Program-made: the position numbers and the translations under genes
The notes under the pieces: generated by a model
The model's input: only the letters and a program-made list of their open reading frames with translations
Databases searched by the model: none
What the model was told of the DNA's origin: nothing
Shown: one piece after another, positions 32,568 to 41,944 of the stretch
How positions within the stretch are numbered: the first letter of the stretch is position 1
How the letters are laid out: each line of letters starts with the position of its first letter
NCBI RefSeq assembly: GCF_026460945.1
Contig: NZ_JAOVZV010000029.1
Coordinates: 1 to 56,671, forward strand
Direction of reading: 5' to 3'
Length of the DNA stretch: 56,671 nt
DNA from: Chryseobacterium luquanense
GTDB lineage: Bacteria; Bacteroidota; Bacteroidia; Flavobacteriales; Weeksellaceae

Positions 32568-34175
32568 ATGAGTAAAAAGAATACAAAGTACATCTTTGTG
32601 ACAGGAGGTGTAACTTCATCTTTGGGAAAGGGAATCGTTTCTGCTTCTCTGGGACTTCTACTAAAATCACGCGGATTTAATGTAACGATTCAAAAACTGG
32701 ATCCTTATATTAATATCGACCCAGGAACATTAAACCCTTATGAACACGGAGAATGCTATGTAACCGAAGATGGTGCGGAGACGGATCTGGATTTAGGACA
32801 CTATGAGCGTTATCTTGATGCTCCGACTTCTCAAAACAACAACGTTACGACAGGAAAAATCTACCAAACTGTAATCGAAAAGGAAAGAAAAGGAGATTTT
32901 CTTGGGAAAACAGTTCAGGTAATTCCTCATATTACGAACGAAATCAAGCGTAGAATTAAAATTTTATCTAAACAGAACTACGACATCATCATTACTGAAA
33001 TCGGTGGAACTGTTGGAGATATTGAATCTTTACCTTACATTGAAACTGTACGTCAGTTGAAATGGGAATTGGGTGAGAAAAATTCTATGGTGATTCATCT
33101 GACTTTATTGCCTTATTTGGCTTCAAGTGGAGAATTAAAAACAAAACCTTCTCAGCATTCCGTTCGTCAGTTGATGGAAAGCGGAATTATGGCAGATGTT
33201 TTAGTTTGTAGAACCGAACACAAAATTCCGAAAGATCAAAGAGCAAAACTTGCTCAGTTTTGTAACGTTCCTTTAGAAAACGTAATTGAATGTAAAGATT
33301 TGGAAACAATTTATGAAGTTCCGATGTACCTTCAGAAACAAGATTTTGACGATGTAGTTCTGAAAGGATTAGATTTAAAAAGTGATAAAGAAGCTGATCT
33401 TAAAGATTGGAAAACTTTCCTTAAAAAATTCCAGAATCCTAAAAGAACTGTAGAAATTGCTTTAGTTGGAAAGTATATTTCCCTTCAGGATTCTTATATT
33501 TCAATTGCAGAAGCTTTCAAACATGCAGGCGCAGATTTGGAAACTGAAGTGAAAATCAGATGGGTTTACAGTGGTGATTTAACCAAAGAAAATATTAAAG
33601 AATCGTTAGACGGAGTTTGCGGTATCTTGGTTGCTCCAGGTTTTGGCGACAGAGGTATTGAAGGAAAAATCCTTACTGCTCAATACGCAAGGGAAAATAA
33701 AGTTCCAATGTTGGGAATTTGTTTGGGAATGCAGATTATGACTGTTGAATTTGCAAGAAATGTTTTAGGATATACAAAAGCAAACTCAATGGAATTTGAT
33801 ACTTCCACAGAATATCCTGTAATTTCTTTAATGGAAGAGCAGAAAAATGTAGTTGATAAAGGCGGCACAATGCGTCTTGGGGCTTGGAAATGTGCTTTGA
33901 AGAACGGTTCAAAATTAAATGAAATTTATGGAAGCAAAAATATTTCTGAGAGACACCGTCACCGTTATGAATTTAACAGTGAATATATTCAGGAATTTGA
34001 AAGCAATGGTTTTATTGCAACAGGTACAAACCCCGAAACCGGTTTGGTAGAAGCGTTAGAAATGACAGATCATCCTTTCTACGTTGGTGTACAATACCAT
34101 CCTGAATATAAGAGTACGGTTGCAACACCACATCCTTTGTTCAGAGCTTTCATTAAAGCTTGTTCAGCAAAATAA
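32568..34175 (+). CDS. pyrG: CTP synthase
   Basis: PyrG aminates UTP to CTP with glutamine and ATP. I start at ATG 32568 (MSKKNTKYIFVTGG) because the promoter lies between this and the longer frame. The synthetase domain has GGVTSSLGKGI and the GTVGDIES nucleotide site. The glutamine amidotransferase domain has the nucleophile Cys in MLGICLGMQ and the His-Glu pair in YHPEYKS. The length of 535 aa is normal. Confidence 0.98.
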   Translation: MSKKNTKYIFVTGGVTSSLGKGIVSASLGLLLKSRGFNVTIQKLDPYINIDPGTLNPYEHGECYVTEDGAETDLDLGHYERYLDAPTSQNNNVTTGKIYQTVIEKERKGDFLGKTVQVIPHITNEIKRRIKILSKQNYDIIITEIGGTVGDIESLPYIETVRQLKWELGEKNSMVIHLTLLPYLASSGELKTKPSQHSVRQLMESGIMADVLVCRTEHKIPKDQRAKLAQFCNVPLENVIECKDLETIYEVPMYLQKQDFDDVVLKGLDLKSDKEADLKDWKTFLKKFQNPKRTVEIALVGKYISLQDSYISIAEAFKHAGADLETEVKIRWVYSGDLTKENIKESLDGVCGILVAPGFGDRGIEGKILTAQYARENKVPMLGICLGMQIMTVEFARNVLGYTKANSMEFDTSTEYPVISLMEEQKNVVDKGGTMRLGAWKCALKNGSKLNEIYGSKNISERHRHRYEFNSEYIQEFESNGFIATGTNPETGLVEALEMTDHPFYVGVQYHPEYKSTVATPHPLFRAFIKACSAK

Positions 34176-34205
34176 AGTAATTATAAAATTACAAACGTTA
34201 TATAT

Positions 34206-34240
34206 AAACTCAGACTGATGATTCTCAGCCTGAGTTTATT
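34206..34240 (+). terminator. pyrG terminator
   Basis: AAACTCAG (34206-34213) pairs with CTGAGTTT (34230-34237), with outer TATA pairing. It is followed by ATTATATAG, so the T-run is modest. It lies about 30 bases after the pyrG stop. Confidence 0.6.
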
Positions 34241-34283
34241 ATATAGTAACATATTATAGTATAGAGTTTTGATAAAAAAACAG

Positions 34284-34291
34284 TATTTTTG
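34284..34291 (+). promoter_or_regulatory. yidC promoter -7 box (TATTTTTG)
   Basis: TATTTTTG faces yidC. It would give a leader of about 200 bases before the ATG at 34499, long for this window. The leader is AT-rich and I see no conserved RNA structure. Confidence 0.4.
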
Positions 34292-34498
34292 TCGACTCTA
34301 AATTATAGCATTGCTATAATTATAAATATATTAAACATTAAGACATTAAAATTATTTAAGAACAAAGAATTATTAAGGATTAGCAAGAGAATTTTAAGGC
34401 AGCGTGCTTAAAATATATTTAGATATAACTTAATGACTTTTAGTATTTTAATAACCTTAATGTTTAAAATTAATTTTAAAAATTTTAATAAAAATAAA

Positions 34499-36322
34499 AT
34501 GCAACAGAACAACGGACTCGATAAAAGTCAGATTATTAGTTTTGCGGTTTTATGTTTGGTTCTTATGGGATTCATGTTTTATTTCCAAAGAAATAGCGCT
34601 GAAGAAGATAAACTGAAAGCTGAACAACAAAAAACAGAACAGGCTAAAACAGCTGTAAAACCAACTCCGGCAGCAGATATCAATCCCAATGTAACTCCGA
34701 ATTCTATTCAGGTTTCAAATTTGGCAAACAACCAATTGAAGCTTGAATTTTCAAGTTTAGGAGGTCAGGTTTCAAAAGTAGAACTTCTTAAGTACAAAGC
34801 TTACGATCACAAAACTGATAAGGCAGATCTTCCGCTTAATCTGATTACTAAAAATAACTCGAGCTACGGTTTTCAGTTTAAAGATAAAAAAGGAAAAACA
34901 GTTAATACCAAAGATTTGGTATTCTTTCCGGTTGTTAACGGAAATTCTGTTACTTTAACGGCAAATCATGCTGGAGCAGCGATTCAGTTTATTTATACTT
35001 TAAATAATAATCCAAAAGCTGAACTTAAAGATCAATTTACTTTAGATTTTAAAGTAAGAACTCAAGGTTTGGCGAATGTAACCTCTGATAACAAAGCAGA
35101 TTTTATCTGGGATTATCAAGTTAGAAATCTGGAAAAAGGTAGAGCTCAGGAACAAACACATTCAGAATTTTCTTATGCCTTTAATAATTATAAAGATTAT
35201 GAGTATGATGGAAGAACAACAATGGATGAGCCTAAAGAAACCCTTAACTGGATTGGTGTAAAACAGCAGTTTTTCTCTTCCGTAATAGAATCTAAAACAG
35301 GTTTCACAAACAGCAAAGGAAATCAGGAAACAATCGAAGAAGGTGAATATTTAAAAAAATTAAACTTCGAAGGATTTGTTTCAATGAACGGAGGAGAATT
35401 GAATCAGGACTTCACGTGGTATTTTATGCCGTTAGATTTACCATTATTAAAATCTTACGATAAAAACTTTGATGAAATTCTTCCATTAGGATGGGCATTT
35501 ATTGGAGCGATGAACCGTTATTTCTTTATGTGGTTATACGGAATTATCGCAAGCTGGGGAATCTCTGCGGGTTGGGTGATTTTCTTAATGACGATTATTG
35601 TTAAATTAATCTTGTCACCAATTATGTACAAACAGCATAAATTGAGTGCAATGATGAAAGTGATTCGTCCTGAAATTGATGAAGCGAATGCAAAATTCAA
35701 GGATGCGGATCCGATGAAAAAGCAGCAGGCAACAATGGAAATCTACAGAAAAGCGGGTGTAAATCAAATGGCGGGATGTCTTCCGGCGTTGGTGCAGATT
35801 CCTATTTTCTATGCATTATTCAGATTCTTCCCGAACTTTATCGATTTGAGAGGACAGGGGTTTTGGTTTGCAAAAGATTTGACAGCGTATGATGATTTGA
35901 TTAAATTGCCATTTAAAATTCCATTCTTAGGAGATCATTTAAGTGTATTTGCATTGGCTTGTACAGTTGTAATCTTGATTTATACAGTAATGACTTCAGG
36001 AAATATGCAGCAACCTCAACAGGAAGGTATGCCGAATATGAAAGTGATTATGTATATTTTCCCAATTACATTCTTATTCTTCCTGAATACATCGGCATCA
36101 GGTTTATCTTGGTATTATTTTGTGTCGAATGCCATTAATATCTTAATTATTCTCGTTATTAAATATGTGATTTTGGATGAAAAGAAAATTCACGCTCAGA
36201 TTCAGGCGAATAAAGAAAAGCCAAAATCAGAAGGTAAATTCCAAAAGAAAATGAGAGAAATGATGGAAAAAGCTCAGGATGCCCAGAAAGTACAAGAGCA
36301 GCAAAAAGGTAAAAAGAAATAA
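34499..36322 (+). CDS. yidC: Membrane protein insertase YidC
   Basis: YidC inserts and folds inner-membrane proteins. I start at ATG 34499 (MQQNNGLDKSQ) because the longer frame adds only a low-complexity leader. A first membrane helix (~12-30) is followed by the large periplasmic beta domain (~65-340). The conserved five-helix insertase core follows, with MYKQHKLSAMMKVIRPE and CLPALVQIPIFYALF. The tail is Lys-rich (QQKGKKK), as in species where it contacts ribosomes. The length is 607 aa. Confidence 0.96.
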   Translation: MQQNNGLDKSQIISFAVLCLVLMGFMFYFQRNSAEEDKLKAEQQKTEQAKTAVKPTPAADINPNVTPNSIQVSNLANNQLKLEFSSLGGQVSKVELLKYKAYDHKTDKADLPLNLITKNNSSYGFQFKDKKGKTVNTKDLVFFPVVNGNSVTLTANHAGAAIQFIYTLNNNPKAELKDQFTLDFKVRTQGLANVTSDNKADFIWDYQVRNLEKGRAQEQTHSEFSYAFNNYKDYEYDGRTTMDEPKETLNWIGVKQQFFSSVIESKTGFTNSKGNQETIEEGEYLKKLNFEGFVSMNGGELNQDFTWYFMPLDLPLLKSYDKNFDEILPLGWAFIGAMNRYFFMWLYGIIASWGISAGWVIFLMTIIVKLILSPIMYKQHKLSAMMKVIRPEIDEANAKFKDADPMKKQQATMEIYRKAGVNQMAGCLPALVQIPIFYALFRFFPNFIDLRGQGFWFAKDLTAYDDLIKLPFKIPFLGDHLSVFALACTVVILIYTVMTSGNMQQPQQEGMPNMKVIMYIFPITFLFFLNTSASGLSWYYFVSNAINILIILVIKYVILDEKKIHAQIQANKEKPKSEGKFQKKMREMMEKAQDAQKVQEQQKGKKK

Positions 36323-36334
36323 TTTATAATAGAT

Positions 36335-36370
36335 AAAAAAGGGAAGCAAGATATTGCTTCCTTTTTTATT
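36335..36370 (+). terminator. yidC terminator
   Basis: GGAAGCAA (36342-36349) pairs with TTGCTTCC (36354-36361). Flanking A-run and T-run extend the stem. It lies about 13 bases after the stop. Confidence 0.9.
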
Positions 36371-36651
36371 TGTCCTTTTTTTAGAATAGACTGAGCTTAA
36401 AAAGCTTGTTAAAATCAAATTAATTTAAATGGTTATCATAAAGTTATGTGAACCGCAAAAATTAATTTTTAATTTCTTATCACTGATAAATCAATATGAT
36501 AAATATATTTTAATCATTGATGATTTATTAACAAAAGAAAATCTTAAATATTTAAAATATGTAATTCGATTAATAATTTAAGAGTTTTGTTTAGAAGTGT
36601 TTTAAATTAGAATGTGAGTATTTTCAAAATGATAATTTCAATTGAATTATT
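36371..36651. other. AT-rich intergenic region
   Basis: About 280 bases of very AT-rich sequence lie between the yidC terminator and the rnhB stop. I see no open frame, repeat or clear promoter in it. Confidence 0.4.
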
Positions 36652-37236
36652 TTAATCATATTTTAAACGGAAAGATTGACGATGATATTTTGTGATACCG
36701 TGCTTTATCAAAGCTTCCTGATGCTTTTTTGTAGCGTAACCAAAGTTTGTATTCCATCCATATTCAGGATGCTCTTCATGTAAATCAATCATCAATTTAT
36801 CTCGATAATTTTTTGCTAAAATAGAAGCTGCTGCAATGGATAGAAATTTAGAGTCTCCTTTAATCACACATTGATGCGGAATGAAATTATACGGATGAAA
36901 TTTATTTCCATCAACCAAAATAAATTCTGGTCTTATACTTAGTTTGTCTAATGCTCTATGCATTGCATGGATGCTGGCGTTCAGTATATTATGCTCATCA
37001 ATAAATGACGGAGGAAGCTCAGCAATAGCAAAACTTTTTACATTATCTTTAATGTAACTATCTAAATCCATTCTCGTTTTAAAGCTTAATTTCTTGGAAT
37101 CATTCACAAGATTTTGCTCAAAATTTTCATCTAAAATGACTGCCGCTGCGACTACCGGTCTGCACAAACAACCTCTTCCTACCTCATCACATCCTGCTTC
37201 GATGTAATTTTCTGACCATTTCTTTAGTAAATCCAT
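36652..37236 (-). CDS. rnhB: Ribonuclease HII
   Basis: RNase HII cuts the RNA strand of RNA-DNA hybrids and removes single misincorporated ribonucleotides. The DEVGRG motif is CDEVGRGCLCRPVVAAAV near residue 18. The remaining acidic active-site residues are in LVDGNKF and SIAAASILAK. The length of 194 aa is typical. It stands alone between two terminated plus-strand genes. Confidence 0.95.
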   Translation of the reverse strand: MDLLKKWSENYIEAGCDEVGRGCLCRPVVAAAVILDENFEQNLVNDSKKLSFKTRMDLDSYIKDNVKSFAIAELPPSFIDEHNILNASIHAMHRALDKLSIRPEFILVDGNKFHPYNFIPHQCVIKGDSKFLSIAAASILAKNYRDKLMIDLHEEHPEYGWNTNFGYATKKHQEALIKHGITKYHRQSFRLKYD

Positions 37237-37372
37237 AAATTTTTAACGATTGGGAGTTGTTAAAATACTGTGAAAAACAAATATTATGTTAAAAATAACA
37301 ATTTTTAGAAATTTTAACAGTTTTATATCATAACTTTTTACAACTTTGTTAACGCAAAATTAATGTATTAAT

Positions 37373-40300
37373 ATGAAGAAATTAACATCAGGTGTACTAC
37401 TTGTAGTACTTTCCTCGTCTTTTGTAGTTGCGCAAGCACAACAAATAAAGCCGAGTGATACCTTAAAAACACAAGAAATAGAGGGCGTAGTTGTTACTGC
37501 ACTTGGAATCAAACGAGAAAAAAAAGCACTAGGATATTCTTCTCAAACTCTAGATGCTGAAAAAGTCAATTCTGTACCAACCAACAATTTTATCAACAAT
37601 TTATCGGGTAAAGTAGCGGGTATGGAAATTAAGAATAATGGAAACTTTGGCGGATCGAGTAATATAGTTTTGAGAGGAACCAAAAGTATCACAGGTGATA
37701 ACCAAGCTTTGATAGTATTGGATGGAGTTCCAATCATAAGTGGTAATTTAAATTCGAGTGATGCATCAAGGGGGAGAGATGGATTTGACTTCGGAAATGC
37801 GACTGCAGATATCGATCCTAATAACATTGAATCTATAAATGTTCTTAAAGGAGCTGCCGCAACTGCATTGTATGGCAGTATGGCGGCTAATGGAGCGGTT
37901 ATAATTACAACTAAAAAAGGTAAAAAAAGTAAGACTTTAGGTTTGTCAATTAATTCTACGGTTTCTGTTGGGTCAATTGATAAAACGACATTTCCAAAAT
38001 ATCAAAAAACTTACGGTGGGGGATATGGAGGTGAAGATAGTTTCATTACTGCAAGTGGTTACGACTTTCCAATAGCTCCGATAGGTGATGATGCATCTTA
38101 TGGAGCAGCATATAATCCCAATCTACTTGTTTACCAATGGAATTCTTTTGTTCCAGGAAATCCAAATTTCGGAAAACCTACGCCATGGGTTGCTGCACAA
38201 AATGATCCATCTAAATTTTTTGAAAACTCATTAGCTTTTGTTAATAGTTTCAATTTAAATGGCGGGGATGATGTAAATACTTATAATTTGACAGTTACCA
38301 ATAACTACGAAACTGGAGTCTTGCCCAATAGTAGACTAAATAAAAATATGTTTAGTGGTAGTTTTAGCAGAAAATTCTCGGATAAACTTACAGCTAGAAC
38401 ATTTTTAACATTTAATGATCAAACCACTGTAGGTAGAAACTCTGTCGGGTACGGAGATAATATACTTACAGGATTCAGACAATGGTGGCCACTAAATGTA
38501 GATGTTTTAGAATTAAGAAATGAATTTTTTAGAACTGGTCAAAATTATACATGGAATATGGTAGATCCAACTGGAGGAAATCTTTCTCCATATTATTGGA
38601 ACAATCCTTACTGGGATCGTTATAAAAACTATTCCTCAGATGATAAAACAAGATTAATAGCAGGTGCAGAGCTTTCGTATGACGTAACCAAAAAATTCAA
38701 TATTTTAGGTAGAGCAACGATTGATTATACAAGTAGTAAACAGGAAATCAGGAAAGCACTAGGTAGCCATGCAGAAGAATTTGGTCTAGCACAAGCTGAT
38801 GAAACTTCTGGATATTGGGTATTTGATGATACTATCATGAGACAGACGTATGATTTAATCGGTCGATATAGTTTGAGTCTGTCTGATAAATTTAATGCTC
38901 AATTTGTAGCGGGTGGGCAATTTATGGATCAACACGCTCGTGGTACTGAAAACTCTACAACTGGAGGTTTAATTATTCCGGACTTATATACGGTTTCTAA
39001 CTCGAGAGCAAGTTTTCCACTTGTTGAAAATAATATCAGAGGTCAAAAAGCAGGTGTTTATGCACAGGCATCTTTTGATTATGATCGTTTTTTATACTTA
39101 GAAGGAACCGTTCGTAACGATACATCGAGTGCATTGCCAAAATCAAACAGAAATTATACATATTATTCCTTAGGTTCGAGTTTTGTCTTTTCAGAACTTT
39201 TTAAATCTAATTGGTTAAATTTTGGTAAAGTAAGATTAAGCTATGCCGAAGTAGGTAATGATATGGCATTTGGAAGACCTGGTTTCTATGGTAATAGAGG
39301 AACTGTAAATGGGATTCCTATGGCAGATATCAGCACAACATATGTTGATTTTGAAAGCTTAAAACCAGAAAGACAAAAGAGCTGGGAAGTTGGTTTGGAG
39401 ACTTCGATGTTTAAAAGAAGAGTTTCTCTAGATGTATCTTTATATAAAACAAATACTCAAGATTTACTATTTAGCGTTCCTCAGTCTCCTTCAACTAAGT
39501 ACAGCTTTTCTTTAATAAATGCTGGTGAAACAGAAAATAAGGGAGTTGAAGTAGCTCTAACCGTTGTGCCCATAAAAAGTGATAATTTTCAATGGGATAT
39601 CAATTTAAATTGGTCTAAAAATAAGAATATAGTAAAAGCTTTAAGCCAGGGACGACAAAATTTGCAACTTGCAAGCTTTCAGGAAACAACGTTGAATGCT
39701 ACAGTAGGTGAAGCTTATGGTACATTCAGAGGTACTGGTTTTGTATATGATGCAAATGGAAATAAGGTCGTTGATGAAGATGGTTATTATTTAGTTGCTT
39801 CCGACAGAGTTTTAGGAAATATTCAGCCCGAATGGATGGGTGGTGTTTACAATACTTTCAGATATAAAAATTTCTCATTAGGTTTCTTAATTGATGTGAA
39901 AAAAGGAGGAAGTGTTTATTCCCTTGACCAATCTTATGGAGGATATACGGGGCTCTATGGATATACAGCAGGATTAAACGATTTAGGTAATCCTATTAGA
40001 AATAGCCTTACAGATGGTGGTGGTGTGATTCTTTCTGGTGTAAAACAGGACGGAACTCCAAATGACATTAGAATTGATGCTTCAACAGCCGGTGGAGCGT
40101 TCGGAACTGATGCAGGTCTTCCACAAGAGGCGTTTATTTATGATGCTTCTTATGTGAAACTTAGAGAGGCAAAAATTTCATATTCACTACCGACAGATTT
40201 GCTAAGAAATACCTTTATTAAAGGGATGACCTTTAGCTTAATGGGACAAAATCTATGGATTATTCACAAAAATCTACCTGATGCAGATCCTGAAGCTGGA

Positions 40301-40387
40301 ACATCTTCAGGAAATATCCAAGGTTACCAATCAGGGGTTATGCCTACTACACGCATTTATTCATTCAATGTTAAATTAGACTTCTAA
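37373..40387 (+). CDS. SusC/RagA-type TonB-linked outer-membrane receptor
   Basis: This TonB-dependent importer works with the SusD-like lipoprotein encoded next to it. A signal peptide (MKKLTSGVLLVVLSSSFVVAQ) leads directly to QEIEGVVVTALGIKREKKAL. The CarboxypepD_reg-like N-terminal domain common in SusC is absent. The plug has NNLSGKVAGMEI and LYGSMAANGAVIITTKKG. A ~750-residue barrel ends in an aromatic F. The substrate is unknown because no enzymes or sensors flank it. The SusD gene follows after 12 bases. Confidence 0.93.
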   Translation: MKKLTSGVLLVVLSSSFVVAQAQQIKPSDTLKTQEIEGVVVTALGIKREKKALGYSSQTLDAEKVNSVPTNNFINNLSGKVAGMEIKNNGNFGGSSNIVLRGTKSITGDNQALIVLDGVPIISGNLNSSDASRGRDGFDFGNATADIDPNNIESINVLKGAAATALYGSMAANGAVIITTKKGKKSKTLGLSINSTVSVGSIDKTTFPKYQKTYGGGYGGEDSFITASGYDFPIAPIGDDASYGAAYNPNLLVYQWNSFVPGNPNFGKPTPWVAAQNDPSKFFENSLAFVNSFNLNGGDDVNTYNLTVTNNYETGVLPNSRLNKNMFSGSFSRKFSDKLTARTFLTFNDQTTVGRNSVGYGDNILTGFRQWWPLNVDVLELRNEFFRTGQNYTWNMVDPTGGNLSPYYWNNPYWDRYKNYSSDDKTRLIAGAELSYDVTKKFNILGRATIDYTSSKQEIRKALGSHAEEFGLAQADETSGYWVFDDTIMRQTYDLIGRYSLSLSDKFNAQFVAGGQFMDQHARGTENSTTGGLIIPDLYTVSNSRASFPLVENNIRGQKAGVYAQASFDYDRFLYLEGTVRNDTSSALPKSNRNYTYYSLGSSFVFSELFKSNWLNFGKVRLSYAEVGNDMAFGRPGFYGNRGTVNGIPMADISTTYVDFESLKPERQKSWEVGLETSMFKRRVSLDVSLYKTNTQDLLFSVPQSPSTKYSFSLINAGETENKGVEVALTVVPIKSDNFQWDINLNWSKNKNIVKALSQGRQNLQLASFQETTLNATVGEAYGTFRGTGFVYDANGNKVVDEDGYYLVASDRVLGNIQPEWMGGVYNTFRYKNFSLGFLIDVKKGGSVYSLDQSYGGYTGLYGYTAGLNDLGNPIRNSLTDGGGVILSGVKQDGTPNDIRIDASTAGGAFGTDAGLPQEAFIYDASYVKLREAKISYSLPTDLLRNTFIKGMTFSLMGQNLWIIHKNLPDADPEAGTSSGNIQGYQSGVMPTTRIYSFNVKLDF

Positions 40388-40399
40388 AAAGAAATTAAA

Positions 40400-41860
40400 A
40401 TGAAAAAGATATTTTCAATACTAACTATAGGATCTTTATTTTTGACAAGTTGTGTCAATGGAGATGAAGATTTCAATAATAATCAAAGTCAGCCATATGT
40501 TGTTTCTGCAGAGGTGCTTTTTACTAATGCTCAAAAGGAACTTACTGATCAAATGATAACACCGAGTGTAAACCTAAATGTTTTTAGATTTATGCAACAC
40601 TATCTTGCAAGTACAACATATAGAAATGATGCAAGATTTATTTTTACGGGAACGAGGAGAGTACCAGACAATATGTGGCTTGCATTATATACTGATGTTT
40701 TAGGGAATCTTGATGAAGCCAAAAAAGGAATTGCTAAAGAAACAAAGCCTACAGCAATGACTGAACAGGTTTGGCAAAAACAACAGGCAAATAAATTAGC
40801 AATCGTCAATTTGGTTGAAATATATACTTATCAGGTTTTAGTTGATAGTTTTGGAAATGTCCCATATTCTCAGGCATTAAAACCAGAAACTATTGTTCTT
40901 CCGAAATATGACGATGCTAAAACAATTTATGAAGATCTTGTAAGTAGATTAAATGTTATTCTTTCAACTTTAGATTCCGGCTATCCTAGTTTTACTTCTG
41001 GAGATAATTTTTATAATGGTAATGTTTCTGGCTGGATTACGTTTGCAAACAGTCTAAAACTTAAAATAGGAATTAATTTGGCGGATGTAAATCCTACTTT
41101 GGCTAAACAAACAGTAGAATCTGCAGCGAATGCAGGAGTTATAACTGCTAATTCTGGAAATACCTTATTTCAGTATGATAGCACATCGCCTAATTTTAAC
41201 AGAATATATGCAGAAGTTATTGCGAGCGGAAGACAAGACTTTATTGCAGAAGAAGGTATTGTAAATTCAATGAATTCACTAAATGATCCCCGTAGAGCAT
41301 CTTATTTTGAGGCGATGTCTGATGGAACATATGTAGGAGGAGTAGTAGGGTTGGCAAATATCTATGATGAAAACTCCAGTATCGGAGAAGGGTTACTTTC
41401 TCCAAATGAACCAGGAGTTTTATTTGATGCAGCTGAAATTAATTTTTATTTAGCAGAAGGTGCTGCAAGAGGATACAGTTTGGCCAGTCCAGCACAAGTT
41501 TATTATGAAAATGCTATTAGAGCCTCTATGCAATATTGGGGAATAAATTCTGCAGATATTGCTACTTATCTTACTAGTCCTAACGTCGCTTATTCAGCAG
41601 CGAATTGGAAACAGCGAATTGGCGAGCAAGCTTGGATAGCAATGTACAACAGAGGTTTTGAATCTTGGAATTTCTATAGAAGATTAGACTATCCAACTCT
41701 AACTGCTCCAAATGCAACTCCAGCAGCCGATGGAAAAGTTCCTACAAGATTAACATATCCTATTAATGAGCAAACTGTAAATGGTGCTAATTGGACATCT
41801 GCGTCTTCAGCAATAGGAGGAGATAAGCTAACTACAAAGCTTTTCTGGGACATCAATTAA
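40400..41860 (+). CDS. SusD/RagB-like nutrient-binding lipoprotein
   Basis: The lipobox is LTSC at residues ~15-18 after a short signal. The 486-residue body resembles the SusD-like_2 group: alpha-helical TPR-like pairs, the YTYQVLVDSFGNVPYSQAL motif and a C-terminal AWIAMYNRGFESWNFYRRLD stretch. It forms a lid on the preceding SusC barrel. The two are cotranscribed, and a terminator follows after ~25 bases. Ligand unknown. Confidence 0.93.
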   Translation: MKKIFSILTIGSLFLTSCVNGDEDFNNNQSQPYVVSAEVLFTNAQKELTDQMITPSVNLNVFRFMQHYLASTTYRNDARFIFTGTRRVPDNMWLALYTDVLGNLDEAKKGIAKETKPTAMTEQVWQKQQANKLAIVNLVEIYTYQVLVDSFGNVPYSQALKPETIVLPKYDDAKTIYEDLVSRLNVILSTLDSGYPSFTSGDNFYNGNVSGWITFANSLKLKIGINLADVNPTLAKQTVESAANAGVITANSGNTLFQYDSTSPNFNRIYAEVIASGRQDFIAEEGIVNSMNSLNDPRRASYFEAMSDGTYVGGVVGLANIYDENSSIGEGLLSPNEPGVLFDAAEINFYLAEGAARGYSLASPAQVYYENAIRASMQYWGINSADIATYLTSPNVAYSAANWKQRIGEQAWIAMYNRGFESWNFYRRLDYPTLTAPNATPAADGKVPTRLTYPINEQTVNGANWTSASSAIGGDKLTTKLFWDIN

Positions 41861-41886
41861 CCCAAATCTATTTTAACATTCATATC

Positions 41887-41912
41887 AAAAACCGCTTTAG
41901 TGCGGTTTTTTT
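41887..41912 (+). terminator. SusCD terminator
   Basis: AAACCGC and GCGGTTT pair around TTTAGT, followed by a T-run. It lies about 27 bases after the SusD stop and just before the argS promoter. Confidence 0.85.
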
Positions 41913-41919
41913 ATTTCCG

Positions 41920-41927
41920 TATATTTG
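41920..41927 (+). promoter_or_regulatory. argS promoter -7 box (TATATTTG)
   Basis: TATATTTG matches TAnnTTTG and ends 17 bases before ATG 41945. It excludes the longer frame from 41900. Confidence 0.6.
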
Positions 41928-41944
41928 TACTTCAAATTAGAATA

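Noticed and set aside
37373..41860. Polysaccharide utilisation locus
   Set aside because: Only SusC and SusD are present; no glycoside hydrolase, sulfatase, sensor or anti-sigma gene lies nearby. The amylase at 2766 is 33 kb away and cytoplasmic.
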